From assembly GCA_003520745.1 (NCBI GenBank), contig DOUE01000011.1:1-18489 (forward strand): DNA of 18,489 nt, in the 5' to 3' direction. How positions within the stretch are numbered: position 1 is the first letter of the stretch; each line of letters starts with the position of its first letter. The translations under genes were made by a program, and so were the position numbers. This DNA is from Erysipelotrichaceae bacterium. GTDB taxonomy: Bacteria > Bacillota_I > Bacilli_A > Erysipelotrichales > Erysipelotrichaceae. The notes under the pieces were generated by a model. It did no database searches and was not told the DNA's origin. It saw only the letters and a list, made by a program, of their open reading frames with translations. Positions 1 to 6,685 of this stretch are shown piece after piece.

Positions 1-529
1 TGATCTCATCGAAGTTTTTCTTGGGCAGATAGACTTCCCCTCGCACTTCGATTTCACTCTCGATGTCGAGGGTCGTCGGCAGGGATTTGATGGTTTTTAC
101 GTTGTGGGTGACATCTTCGCCGACTTCCCCGTCGCCGCGCGTCACCGCGTAGCTTAGTTTCTTTTCCGCATACCAAACGGACATCGCCAATCCGTCGATT
201 TTCAGTTCGACGACGATGTCTTCGTTCCCTGTTTCTTCTTTGACCCGTTGCACGAACGCAAGCACTTCGTCGCGGTTATAGACGTTCCCCAGGCTCAGCA
301 TGGGGCGTTTGTGTTTGATTTTGCGGAAGGAATCCAGGATTGCCCCGCCGACCTTTTGGCTAGGGGATTCGGGGTCGTCGTACTCGGGGAATTGCTTTTC
401 CAATTCCTGCAGTTCATGCATGACCCGATCGTATTCCGCATCCGATACGGAGGGTTGGTCGTAGGCGTAGTATTCGGTGTTGTATTGGCGGATCAAGCGA
501 CGCAACGCGTCGATTCTTTCTTTACTCAT
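1..529 (-). CDS. ligA: NAD-dependent DNA ligase LigA, N-terminal part (runs off the left edge)
   Basis: This gene encodes the N-terminal 176 residues of the NAD+-dependent DNA ligase that seals nicks during replication and repair. Visible are the Ia-like start with the tyrosine-rich YNTEYYAYD segment (about residues 16-24), which in this family binds the nicotinamide part of NAD+, and the adenylation motif ELKIDG with catalytic lysine about K110. Downstream GDGEVGEDVT and EVRGEVYLP match nucleotidyltransferase motifs of the family. The rest of the protein (OB fold, zinc finger, HhH, BRCT) lies outside the window. The ATG at 529-527 overlaps the pcrA stop in the sequence ATGA, so the two are probably translationally coupled. 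An SD-like GGAGGCGTGGC lies just upstream inside pcrA. The same gene order is known in Bacillus. The family call is secure. Confidence 0.95.
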   Translation of the reverse strand, partial: MSKERIDALRRLIRQYNTEYYAYDQPSVSDAEYDRVMHELQELEKQFPEYDDPESPSQKVGGAILDSFRKIKHKRPMLSLGNVYNRDEVLAFVQRVKEETGNEDIVVELKIDGLAMSVWYAEKKLSYAVTRGDGEVGEDVTHNVKTIKSLPTTLDIESEIEVRGEVYLPKKNFDEI

Positions 530-2691
530 GCCACGCCTCCTTCTTTACTCAGCGAGGGATGGGCGGCCATGATGCGTTTGACACCGTGGGGGAAATCAAA
601 CGCGATGTCGGCAATCCCGTCGGCGCCCAGCTTGATGACGATGCCTTTTCCGTATTGGGGATGGGAAACGAAATCCCCCTTCTTGATTTTAACGCGGGGT
701 TTCTTGACGGTTTCATCCGGGAAACTCGTCGCGAAGACTTTCTCGGTGAACTTGAGTTTGGTTTCTTTCGGTACGGCATATTCGAAGTTGACGCCGATGT
801 GTTCGATGTGGTCCTCGTCGACCTCGTCCACGAAACGCGAACGCGTCCGGGGTTTACCTAAAATCATACTGAAACCCTGACTGTCGGTCAGGTAGAGTTT
901 ATTGCGGGCACGGGTATAGGCGACATAAGCCAGACGTCTCTCTTCTTCGATGCCGCGGTGGCCTTCGCTCATGGCACGCTCGTTAGGGAACACACCGTCG
1001 CTCAGTCCGACCACGAAGACCGTGTCGAATTCCAGACCTTTGGCCGCATGCACGGTCATGAGTTGGACGAAATCCCCGCCCATGATTTCGGAGCGGTCGC
1101 CGTAAAGACTGACCATCTGAAGGTATTCGTCCAATTTCGAATCGGGATAGTTGAGCGAGAAGGTTTCGACGTCGTTGATGAGTTCCTTGATGTTTTCCAA
1201 ACGGTCGACTTCGTGGTTCTCTTCCAACAGAGCTTTGAGTCCGCTTTCGTTGGCGACCATCTCCAAAAGTTGGATCAAGGTGGACTCCGCGGCCTTGGCA
1301 CGCCATTTTTCGATCATGACGCAGTATTTATCGAGGGAACTTTGCATCTTCCCGCTAAAGTGCCGCTCGGCCTTCATTTCATCGTACATCGACCGGTTAT
1401 TGCGCTTCGCGGCCTCGCGAAGGGTGTCCAATGTCTTATCCCCGATGCCTCTTCTGGGCTTATTGATGGAGCGGATCAAGGCGAGGTCGTCGCCATGGGT
1501 GATCATGCGCAGATAACTCAGCATGTCTTTGACTTCTTCGCGTTCGAAGAAGCGCGTCCCGCCATAGATGATGTACGGGATATGCGCTTCGATCAAGCCT
1601 TTTTCGATCGAACGGGAAAGATAGTTGGAACGGTAGAGGATCGCCATGCTTAAATAGGACTGACCTTGGCTTTTGAGTTGCTTGCATTTCTCCGCGACCC
1701 ATCGCGCCTCGTGTTCTTCCCCCGGGAAGGTGCTGTGCGTGATCTTCTCAAGGGGGGAACGGTTGGTATACAGGTCTTTCTCGACCCGGTATTTGTTGTT
1801 TTTGATCATCGAGTTGGCCCCGTTGAGAATGTCGGGGGTCGAACGGTAGTTCTCGTTCAGGATGATGGTTTCGGTCGGGGTGAATTCCTTTTCGAAGTCC
1901 ATGATGATGTTGACATCGGCGCCGCGCCAGGTATAGATGGTCTGGTCGGGATCGCCGACCACATAGATTTCGTTCTCCGTCCCCGCCAATTGCTTGATCA
2001 GTTTGTATTGGACCTTGTCGATGTCCTGGAACTCGTCCACGTGGATAAAGGAAAAACGGCGCTGCCATTTCCGCTTGATGTCCATGAAGAGGTCGAACAT
2101 TTTGACCGTCACCAACAGCAAGTCGTCGAAATCCAGCGCATAGAGCGCCTTTTGACGATTGACGTAATATTCATAGACCCGTGCTTTTTCCTTTTCGCCG
2201 AAGTGTTCCCCGGCCAGGATCATGGCGCGTTCGACCGTGATTTCCGCACCTTTGTTGTTCCCGATATAATCCAGCATCGAACTGAGGCTGTATTTCTGCC
2301 GATCCAGTCCGATCTCCTTATAGGCTTCCTTGAGTATACTCTTTTGATCGTCTTGGTCCAACACGGTGAAATTGCGCGGCAGGTTCATCGCCGGGCAATC
2401 TTCCCGCAAAATCCGCACGCAAAGCGAGTGGATGGTGCTGAGGTGGACCCCTGCGGAGACATCCCCCAGCATGCGCTGGATCCGCGCCTTCATTTCATTG
2501 GCCGCCTTGTTGGTGAAGGTGATCGCGACGATCGAATTCGCCGCCACGCCCAGGTCTTCCACCAAATGGACGATCCGGGTGGTCAGCACCCTCGTCTTGC
2601 CGCTTCCGGCACCCGCGATGACACGAACATAACGGCTTTTCGTCAAAACCGCCTGTTTTTGATTCGCATTCAGATTCTCTAAAAAAGACAT
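526..2691 (-). CDS. pcrA: ATP-dependent DNA helicase PcrA/UvrD
   Basis: This is a superfamily 1A 3'-5' DNA helicase used in repair, rolling-circle replication and removal of obstacles from DNA. All core motifs are present: Walker A GAGSGKT (27-33), motif Ia ITFTNKAANEMKAR (57-70), Walker B DEFQD (219-223), motif III GDPDQTIYTWRGA (246-258), and further on TVHAAKGLEFDTVF and VAYTRARNKLYL (motifs V and VI). The C-terminus carries a Tudor-like segment (KKGDFVSHPQYGKG), which in PcrA binds RNA polymerase. The length of 721 residues is normal. A strong GGAGGTGAT Shine-Dalgarno site at 2703-2695 fixes the start at 2691. It overlaps ligA by four bases and is probably cotranscribed with it. RecB-like and Rep paralogues are less likely given the C-terminal domain and the ligA partner. 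Confidence 0.96.
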   Translation of the reverse strand: MSFLENLNANQKQAVLTKSRYVRVIAGAGSGKTRVLTTRIVHLVEDLGVAANSIVAITFTNKAANEMKARIQRMLGDVSAGVHLSTIHSLCVRILREDCPAMNLPRNFTVLDQDDQKSILKEAYKEIGLDRQKYSLSSMLDYIGNNKGAEITVERAMILAGEHFGEKEKARVYEYYVNRQKALYALDFDDLLLVTVKMFDLFMDIKRKWQRRFSFIHVDEFQDIDKVQYKLIKQLAGTENEIYVVGDPDQTIYTWRGADVNIIMDFEKEFTPTETIILNENYRSTPDILNGANSMIKNNKYRVEKDLYTNRSPLEKITHSTFPGEEHEARWVAEKCKQLKSQGQSYLSMAILYRSNYLSRSIEKGLIEAHIPYIIYGGTRFFEREEVKDMLSYLRMITHGDDLALIRSINKPRRGIGDKTLDTLREAAKRNNRSMYDEMKAERHFSGKMQSSLDKYCVMIEKWRAKAAESTLIQLLEMVANESGLKALLEENHEVDRLENIKELINDVETFSLNYPDSKLDEYLQMVSLYGDRSEIMGGDFVQLMTVHAAKGLEFDTVFVVGLSDGVFPNERAMSEGHRGIEEERRLAYVAYTRARNKLYLTDSQGFSMILGKPRTRSRFVDEVDEDHIEHIGVNFEYAVPKETKLKFTEKVFATSFPDETVKKPRVKIKKGDFVSHPQYGKGIVIKLGADGIADIAFDFPHGVKRIMAAHPSLSKEGGVA

Positions 2692-2708
2692 GTCATCACC
2701 TCCGAAAC

Positions 2709-2737
2709 ATTATACCAAACTTCACCCTTTCTTAACA
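2709..2737 (-). promoter_or_regulatory. Putative promoter of pcrA-ligA
   Basis: On the minus strand a perfect -10 TATAAT lies at 2714-2709. A poor -35 TGTTAA lies 17 bases upstream at 2737-2732. The expected start of transcription, about 2702, falls at the beginning of the ribosome binding site, so the leader would be almost absent. The -10 is good; the -35 is weak. Confidence 0.4.
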
Positions 2738-2798
2738 GTACGGGACGCCATCTTCGGCGGATTGGCAACGCTTCGAAGCTTACTTGTCACAGGTTGGA

Positions 2799-3197
2799 TT
2801 ATTCGACCGGATCACTACGCAAGGCGTTTTCGATCGCCTTGAGGATCGTCTTGCTGCTGTTGGTCGCCCCGCTGACGACATCGACGTCCAACGATTGGGC
2901 TTGGATCACTTCGTCGACGATCGCGATGGCCGGTCCGCCCCGGTCGTATTTGTGCGAAGTCAGATCGATCGATTCGATTTTCCCCCCGCTCACCGTCACC
3001 TTGACGCTTGCGGAGATCACGTTCGCATCGTAACTTCCGACATAGACGCCGTCTTCGATGTCACAGACATCCAAGGTCTCGATCTCGAGCTTCTTCATCT
3101 TCGCCTGATAATCCAAAATTTCTTTCCCTTCCTTCAGACCATACAGAATCGCCACCGCACCTACCATTCCTAACCCGATCTTCACCGCTTTCTTCAT
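2799..3197 (-). CDS. Membrane-anchored FMN-binding-domain protein (paralogue 1)
   Basis: This is a 132-residue protein with an N-terminal hydrophobic anchor (about 7-20) after a short positive start (MKK), followed by an extracytoplasmic FMN_bind-type domain. The motif DVVSGATNSS (106-115) matches the S/T-G-A-T flavinylation motif known from NqrC/RnfG and related proteins, in which the last Thr (here T112) carries covalent FMN attached by ApbE. IEDGVYVGSYD (47-57) is the typical start of the domain. The start ATG at 3197 is preceded by GAGG. An in-frame GTG at 3218 lies upstream of that site and is less likely. It closely resembles the protein at 12361-12744. No terminator was seen before pcrA, 107 bases downstream. 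The redox partner is not in the window, and covalent flavinylation is inferred from the motif. Confidence 0.8.
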   Translation of the reverse strand: MKKAVKIGLGMVGAVAILYGLKEGKEILDYQAKMKKLEIETLDVCDIEDGVYVGSYDANVISASVKVTVSGGKIESIDLTSHKYDRGGPAIAIVDEVIQAQSLDVDVVSGATNSSKTILKAIENALRSDPVE

Positions 3198-3299
3198 TTT
3201 GTTTGTCCTCGCTTTCACAAGATCGAGTTTACACGAGGCAGATTGAGATTCCTTTTCTAAAAGATTAACATTCGATTAAAATCCTACGAAAAGCAGTTC

Positions 3300-3328
3300 T
3301 TGATATTCATGCCGCTTGGTCGTAAAAT
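3300..3328 (+). promoter_or_regulatory. Promoter of tRNA-Glu
   Basis: The -35 TTGATA (3300-3305) and -10 TAAAAT (3323-3328) are separated by exactly 17 bases. The expected transcription start is about 3335, a few bases before the mature tRNA. The tRNA-Gln promoter at 6496 has the same -10 and nearly the same -35. Confidence 0.8.
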
Positions 3329-3340
3329 AAGTAAAGACAC

Positions 3341-3416
3341 GGCCCGTTGGAGAAGCGGTTAACTCACATGCCTCTCACGCATGGATTCGCGGGTTCGAAC
3401 CCCGTACGGGCTACCA
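3341..3416 (+). tRNA. tRNA-Glu (anticodon CTC)
   Basis: A full cloverleaf can be drawn. The acceptor stem GGCCCGT pairs with ACGGGCT (with a terminal G-T wobble). The D-stem is GAG/CTC, and the anticodon stem is CATGC/GCATG with loop CTCTCAC, giving CTC at 3374-3376. The T-arm is GCGGG-TTCGAAC-CCCGT, followed by discriminator A and an encoded CCA at 3414-3416. The CTC anticodon reads GAG and probably supplements a TTC isoacceptor elsewhere. Confidence 0.96.
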
Positions 3417-3427
3417 TCGTACACACG

Positions 3428-3450
3428 GACGACAGGCACTGTCGTCTTTT
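3428..3450 (+). terminator. Rho-independent terminator after tRNA-Glu
   Basis: A perfect 8-bp stem GACGACAG / CTGTCGTC with a GCA loop is followed by TTTT. It lies between the tRNA and the next gene. The short T-tract may allow read-through into the gene at 3466, which has no promoter of its own that I can see. Confidence 0.65.
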
Positions 3451-3465
3451 CATAAAGGAGGCCCT

Positions 3466-3945
3466 ATGGCGAAATCGAAACTCAGAATCCAGGATGAACC
3501 GGCATTGCGTCAGGAATTGGAGACCTTGATCCTTTCAAGTAGCCAGGCTTTGCTTGTGGAATGGTCGATCGAAACGGCGAGAAGGAACCTGAAGGAAGCG
3601 CAGTTGAGCGAACTTGAAACGAAGACGATCGATTCCGCGTTTCAGGTCGCCTTGGCGAAGATGAAGGGCGAAGGAAGGGCGTACGATGTCCGGGTCGCCG
3701 GGTTCGCCGTCCACCAGCTCGTCGATTCCGTCCAGGATCCAATCAAGATTTCCGTTTTGAGGGTATGCGGACAAGCCGTCGGCGTTGCGCACATGCGCGA
3801 ACATGCCCAGGTCATGGCCGACTATGCGATCAAGGCGATCAACCAGAAACATCCGGGCGACCTTGAAGCCGTCGCGAAAGAGCGCAGAATGCAGATCGAT
3901 TCCCTTCAAACCTTCATCCGAAACCAAAAAGAAATAGCGGACTAA
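3466..3945 (+). CDS. Imm-5-like putative immunity protein
   Basis: This is a 159-residue soluble, mostly alpha-helical protein with no signal peptide. It resembles the family annotated as putative immunity protein (Imm-5-like). The conserved block is ALRVxGQAVGxxHMREHA-like: here VLRVCGQAVG (98-106) and GVAHMREHA (106-114), followed by ADYAIKA and a charged KERRMQID end. The part near YDVRVAGFAVHQL (73-85) also fits my memory of the family. The start has a strong AAGGAGG site 5-6 bases upstream. It sits 49 bases after tRNA-Glu, behind a short terminator, and converges on the pilin-like gene. No toxin gene is visible nearby, so a role in toxin immunity is only a family label, and the true function is unknown. 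Confidence 0.6.
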   Translation: MAKSKLRIQDEPALRQELETLILSSSQALLVEWSIETARRNLKEAQLSELETKTIDSAFQVALAKMKGEGRAYDVRVAGFAVHQLVDSVQDPIKISVLRVCGQAVGVAHMREHAQVMADYAIKAINQKHPGDLEAVAKERRMQIDSLQTFIRNQKEIAD

Positions 3946-3946
3946 A

Positions 3947-3976
3947 AAGCACGTCGAGGGACGTGCTTACTTTTTT
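3947..3976. terminator. Bidirectional terminator between convergent genes
   Basis: A perfect 8-bp stem AAGCACGT / ACGTGCTT with a 6-base loop is flanked by A-runs on the left and TTTTTT on the right, so it can end transcription in both directions. The stop codon of the minus-strand pilin-like gene (3967-3969) overlaps the stem. Confidence 0.85.
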
Positions 3977-4860
3977 GTGACGGTGACTTCGTCGAAGAGG
4001 ACTTTGGAATCATTCCAGGTCCGTACGCCGACCGATCCGCTCTTGAAGGTATCGTCGACAAACTCCAACACTTTCTTGCCGTCGACGCTGATCACATGCT
4101 TGTCGCCGACGACTTCGATCTTGATGTCGTGCGGTTCGGTGATGTCGAAATCCTTCCCCATCGTGCTTGACATCGTGACACGTTGGATGGTGGCCGATTC
4201 TTTCCCGTTGTTGACTTCCCTCACCACGAAGGCGTTGCCCGCCCCGGGATCGTACTGGAAAGCATAGCCGCTGATGGCGGATTCTTCACTCGCACGGTAG
4301 TAGATGCCATAGCCGCTTTGCCCCTTGGCCCCCGAGAGATAGACCGCGTTCATTTCCACGGTATAGTCCGTACCCGACGTCCCTTCGAAGATCGCGCGGT
4401 TTTCACCGTTCTTGGTCGGTTTCAAAACGCCGTCGACCACTTCCCACGAACCGGTCAACACTTTGATATCGTCCATCGTATCGAACGGACTGTGGAAGAG
4501 ATAGGTCGCGACCGCGGCTTCCCCTTCGCCGCAGAACACGTCCACCGCGCCGTTGTCATACACGCGCCAGATCATTTTGTTCAAGGTGTCGCTTTGCGCC
4601 TGCGCTTCGTTCAGGTACCCTTCGTCCGCTAAAAACCCGACGCCGACCGTATTGTCCGCGACGCTTTTGTTTTCCAGGATCGTGTATCCCGAGTAGATCC
4701 GCTTGAGCGTCCCGCGATTGCTGAGACAGACGGATTCCTGGGCTTTGGCGATGTAGCCGGTGATGTTGGGGATCAGAATCATGGCGAGAACCGCCAGAAT
4801 CGCGATGACGACGATGAGTTCGACAAGTGTGAACCCTGCACTTCTTTTTTTATCCAACAT
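3967..4860 (-). CDS. Type IV pilin-like protein with C-terminal concanavalin-like domain
   Basis: This is a 297-residue protein. Its N-terminus is a class III (prepilin) signal: a 9-residue basic leader ending in Gly, then FTLVE with the conserved Glu at mature position 5 (residue 14), then a hydrophobic helix to about residue 31. Residues 32-115 look like a small pilin head with C45 and C110, a possible disulfide pair. From about 121 to the end the sequence looks like a beta-sandwich of the LamG / DUF1080 kind (GSWEVVDGVLKPT, YGIYYRAS, HDIKIEVVGDKHVISVDGK, SGSVGVRTW), a fold often used for sugar binding. The start is supported by AAGGGGAA upstream. No prepilin peptidase, ATPase or other pilin gene is in the window. 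It is probably a surface or envelope protein; the ligand is unknown. Confidence 0.8.
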   Translation of the reverse strand: MLDKKRSAGFTLVELIVVIAILAVLAMILIPNITGYIAKAQESVCLSNRGTLKRIYSGYTILENKSVADNTVGVGFLADEGYLNEAQAQSDTLNKMIWRVYDNGAVDVFCGEGEAAVATYLFHSPFDTMDDIKVLTGSWEVVDGVLKPTKNGENRAIFEGTSGTDYTVEMNAVYLSGAKGQSGYGIYYRASEESAISGYAFQYDPGAGNAFVVREVNNGKESATIQRVTMSSTMGKDFDITEPHDIKIEVVGDKHVISVDGKKVLEFVDDTFKSGSVGVRTWNDSKVLFDEVTVTKK

Positions 4861-4887
4861 GATTTTCCCCTTGATTCGATTATGTCC

Positions 4888-4916
4888 ATTATAAGTGGAG
4901 TATCCTACTGCCGCAA
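4888..4916 (-). promoter_or_regulatory. Promoter of the pilin-like gene
   Basis: On the minus strand -35 TTGCGG (4916-4911) and -10 TATAAT (4893-4888) are 17 bases apart, about 28 bases upstream of the ATG. Confidence 0.7.
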
Positions 4917-4946
4917 GAACTTCTTTCGCTCGAACTGAAAATCATG

Positions 4947-4969
4947 AAAAAAGCCCGTTTGACGGGGCT
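4947..4969 (-). terminator. Terminator of gltX
   Basis: On the minus strand AGCCCCGTCAAACGGGCT folds into a stem of about 7 bp with one bulged base and is followed by six T. The gltX stop codon TAG leads into the stem. Confidence 0.75.
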
Positions 4970-6425
4970 ATTTGATTTCTCTGAGTTTATGCAGACCGAC
5001 TTTCGTACGGTGGATCGCTTCTTCCTTACCCAGGATGTACGGCATTTCAAGCGCACCTCCGGGAGTGAATTGTTTACCGGTCATCGCGGTACGGATCGGC
5101 CAGTAGACCTGTCCGTTCTTGAGCCCGAGTTTTTCCGGCAAGGCTTGTATACTCGCCTGAAGTTCATCCACGCTCTCCCAATTCTGGATCGCATGGTAGA
5201 CCTCCAGCGAAGCTTCCAGCGAACGGATGCAGATTTCCTTATCCGTCTTCATCTTCTTGTGGAAATACATCTCTACGTCATATTCAGGAAGCTCATCGAT
5301 GAAATCGACCATTTCCGGGATCTCACCCAACACGGAAACCCGTTGCTGAAGGATCTTGGAGACTTCCTTCAAATCGCAGACGCGATGGATGGCTTGATTC
5401 AACCAAGGCAGGGCGAGTTCGTGGAATTCGTCCAGACTCAAGGCACGCAGATACATGCCGTTCATCCATTTGAGTTTCTCGATGTCGAAGATCGCCGGCG
5501 ACTTCGAACAACGCGCGACCGAGAACGCCTTCGTCAGTTCTTCCAAAGTGTAGATTTCCTGTTCGGTCTCCGGACTCCATCCCAAAAGGGCGATGTAGTT
5601 GAGGATCGCTTTTCCGAGATAGCCTTTGGAAACCAAATCCTGAAACGACGCATCCCCGTTGCGTTTGGACAACTTGTTCTGTTCATCCTTCATGACCGGG
5701 GGCAGATGCACGTAGGTCGGACGCTGCCAGCCGAAACTATCGTAGATCAGGTTGTATTTCGGGGTCGAGGAAAGGTACTCGTTCCCGCGCACGACATGCG
5801 TGATGGCCATCAGATGGTCGTCGATGACGTTGGCGAAGTTGTAGGTGGCGAATCCGTCCGACTTCAATAAAATGCTTTCATCGAGGATTTCGCGTTCGAC
5901 CGTGATTTCGCCGTAGACTTCGTCGTGATAGACGCAGGGTTCCCCCGGTTTGATGGTTTGACGGACGACATACGACGACCCGGCGTCGACCTTGGCTTGC
6001 GCCTCGGTGGGCGTATAGCGGTGACAGGGGTCGCGGAATTTAAACGGGGTACCCGCGGCATCCGCGGCTTCGCGTTGTTTCGCGATGTCCTCTTCGCTGC
6101 AGAAACAGTAATGCGCCCCGCCGGCCTCGATGAGTTTCACGGCGTATTCTTTATAGATGCCAAGTCTTTCGGATTGGGTATAGGGTCCGAAGTCCCCTCC
6201 GACATCCGGTCCTTCGTCATGGATCAACCCGACCGACCTCAACGTATCATAGATGATCTCGATGGCGCCTTCCACATAGCGGTTCTGATCGGTGTCCTCG
6301 ATGCGTAGGATGAAATCGCCGCCTTGTCCTTTGGCGACCAGATATTCGTACAGCGCGGTACGCAGGTTCCCGATATGCATGTATCCGGTAGGGCTAGGCG
6401 CGAAGCGTGTTCTGACGTTGTTCAT
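4968..6425 (-). CDS. gltX: Glutamate-tRNA ligase
   Basis: This 485-residue class I synthetase attaches Glu to tRNA-Glu; in bacteria without GlnRS it also charges tRNA-Gln as the first step of the amidotransferase route. The HIGH-type motif is HIGN (17-20) within FAPSPTGYMHIGN, and the KMSKS-type motif is KLSKR (251-255). RIEDTDQNR (41-49) and VVRGNEYLSSTPKY are typical. C107-x-C109 with C134/H135 lie where many bacterial GluRS hold a zinc, but the spacing of the last ligand is not exact. The open frame extends upstream to 6536, but the ATG at 6425 has an AAGGGAG site and starts exactly at the family motif, so the longer form is rejected. It stands alone in its transcript, divergent from tRNA-Gln. 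Whether it is discriminating cannot be read from sequence alone. Confidence 0.95.
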   Translation of the reverse strand: MNNVRTRFAPSPTGYMHIGNLRTALYEYLVAKGQGGDFILRIEDTDQNRYVEGAIEIIYDTLRSVGLIHDEGPDVGGDFGPYTQSERLGIYKEYAVKLIEAGGAHYCFCSEEDIAKQREAADAAGTPFKFRDPCHRYTPTEAQAKVDAGSSYVVRQTIKPGEPCVYHDEVYGEITVEREILDESILLKSDGFATYNFANVIDDHLMAITHVVRGNEYLSSTPKYNLIYDSFGWQRPTYVHLPPVMKDEQNKLSKRNGDASFQDLVSKGYLGKAILNYIALLGWSPETEQEIYTLEELTKAFSVARCSKSPAIFDIEKLKWMNGMYLRALSLDEFHELALPWLNQAIHRVCDLKEVSKILQQRVSVLGEIPEMVDFIDELPEYDVEMYFHKKMKTDKEICIRSLEASLEVYHAIQNWESVDELQASIQALPEKLGLKNGQVYWPIRTAMTGKQFTPGGALEMPYILGKEEAIHRTKVGLHKLREIK

Positions 6426-6449
6426 AGTAAACTCCCTTCTTGCGTTGTA

Positions 6450-6478
6450 ATTATAGTATAGTTTGAAACATACTTCTA
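6450..6478 (-). promoter_or_regulatory. Putative promoter of gltX
   Basis: On the minus strand a perfect -10 TATAAT lies at 6455-6450, 24 bases before the ATG. The hexamer 17 bases upstream (TAGAAG) is a weak -35. The leader is too short to hold a T-box. Confidence 0.5.
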
Positions 6479-6495
6479 GTTTATCGCGAAGTTTC

Positions 6496-6524
6496 TTGAT
6501 TTTAAACCCTAAAATGGTTAAAAT
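6496..6524 (+). promoter_or_regulatory. Promoter of tRNA-Gln
   Basis: The -35 TTGATT (6496-6501) and -10 TAAAAT (6519-6524) have a 17-base spacer. The predicted start is about 6531, 14 bases before the tRNA. Confidence 0.8.
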
Positions 6525-6544
6525 AAGAGTTGCCATTTCGATAT

Positions 6545-6620
6545 TGGGGTATCGCCAAGCGGTAAGGCATCAGACTCTGACTCTGACATTTCGAAGGTTC
6601 GATCCCTTCTACCCCAGCCA
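6545..6620 (+). tRNA. tRNA-Gln (anticodon CTG)
   Basis: The acceptor stem is TGGGGTA/TACCCCA, with a T1-A72 first pair. The D-arm is GCC...GGC. The anticodon stem is TCAGA/TCTGA with loop CTCTGAC, giving CTG at 6577-6579. The T-arm is GAAGG-TTCGATC-CCTTC, followed by discriminator G and encoded CCA. A U1-A72 pair is typical of bacterial tRNA-Gln and is known to be read by the GatCAB amidotransferase. The gene lies back to back with gltX. Confidence 0.96.
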
Positions 6621-6630
6621 GTTCTACGAT

Positions 6631-6649
6631 AACGCCCTCGGGCGTTTTT
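6631..6649 (+). terminator. Terminator of tRNA-Gln
   Basis: The stem AACGCCC / GGGCGTT with a very small loop is followed by a run of T, ten bases after the CCA end. Confidence 0.8.
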
Positions 6650-6655
6650 GCTTTA

Positions 6656-6664
6656 TGATATAAT
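6656..6664 (+). promoter_or_regulatory. Extended -10 promoter of the methyltransferase-pseudouridine synthase pair
   Basis: TGATATAAT is a perfect -10 with the TGn extension. No -35 is seen at the right distance, which would fall in the tRNA-Gln terminator. The leader to the ATG at 6686 is only about 15 bases and holds an AAGGAG site. Confidence 0.6.
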
Positions 6665-6685
6665 CGCAAGTGAAGGAGATCCACC

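Noticed and set aside
1666..2682. Long plus-strand open frames opposite pcrA (also 248-880 and 958-1653)
   Set aside because: The minus strand carries all PcrA helicase motifs; the plus frames are mirror frames with no domain.
3347..3529. A 60-codon plus-strand frame through tRNA-Glu
   Set aside because: It overlaps the tRNA and the true start of the next gene.
4944..5870. A 308-codon plus-strand open frame opposite gltX
   Set aside because: gltX has full HIGH and KLSKR motifs on the other strand; this frame has none and begins inside the gltX terminator.
6426..6536. An N-terminal extension of gltX
   Set aside because: It would translate through the -10 element and the region next to the tRNA promoter; the conserved protein begins at the ATG at 6425, which has its own ribosome site.
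6426..6544. A T-box or other riboswitch in front of gltX
   Set aside because: The space between the -10 and the ATG is only about 24 bases, too short for any known T-box, and no matching stem structure is seen.
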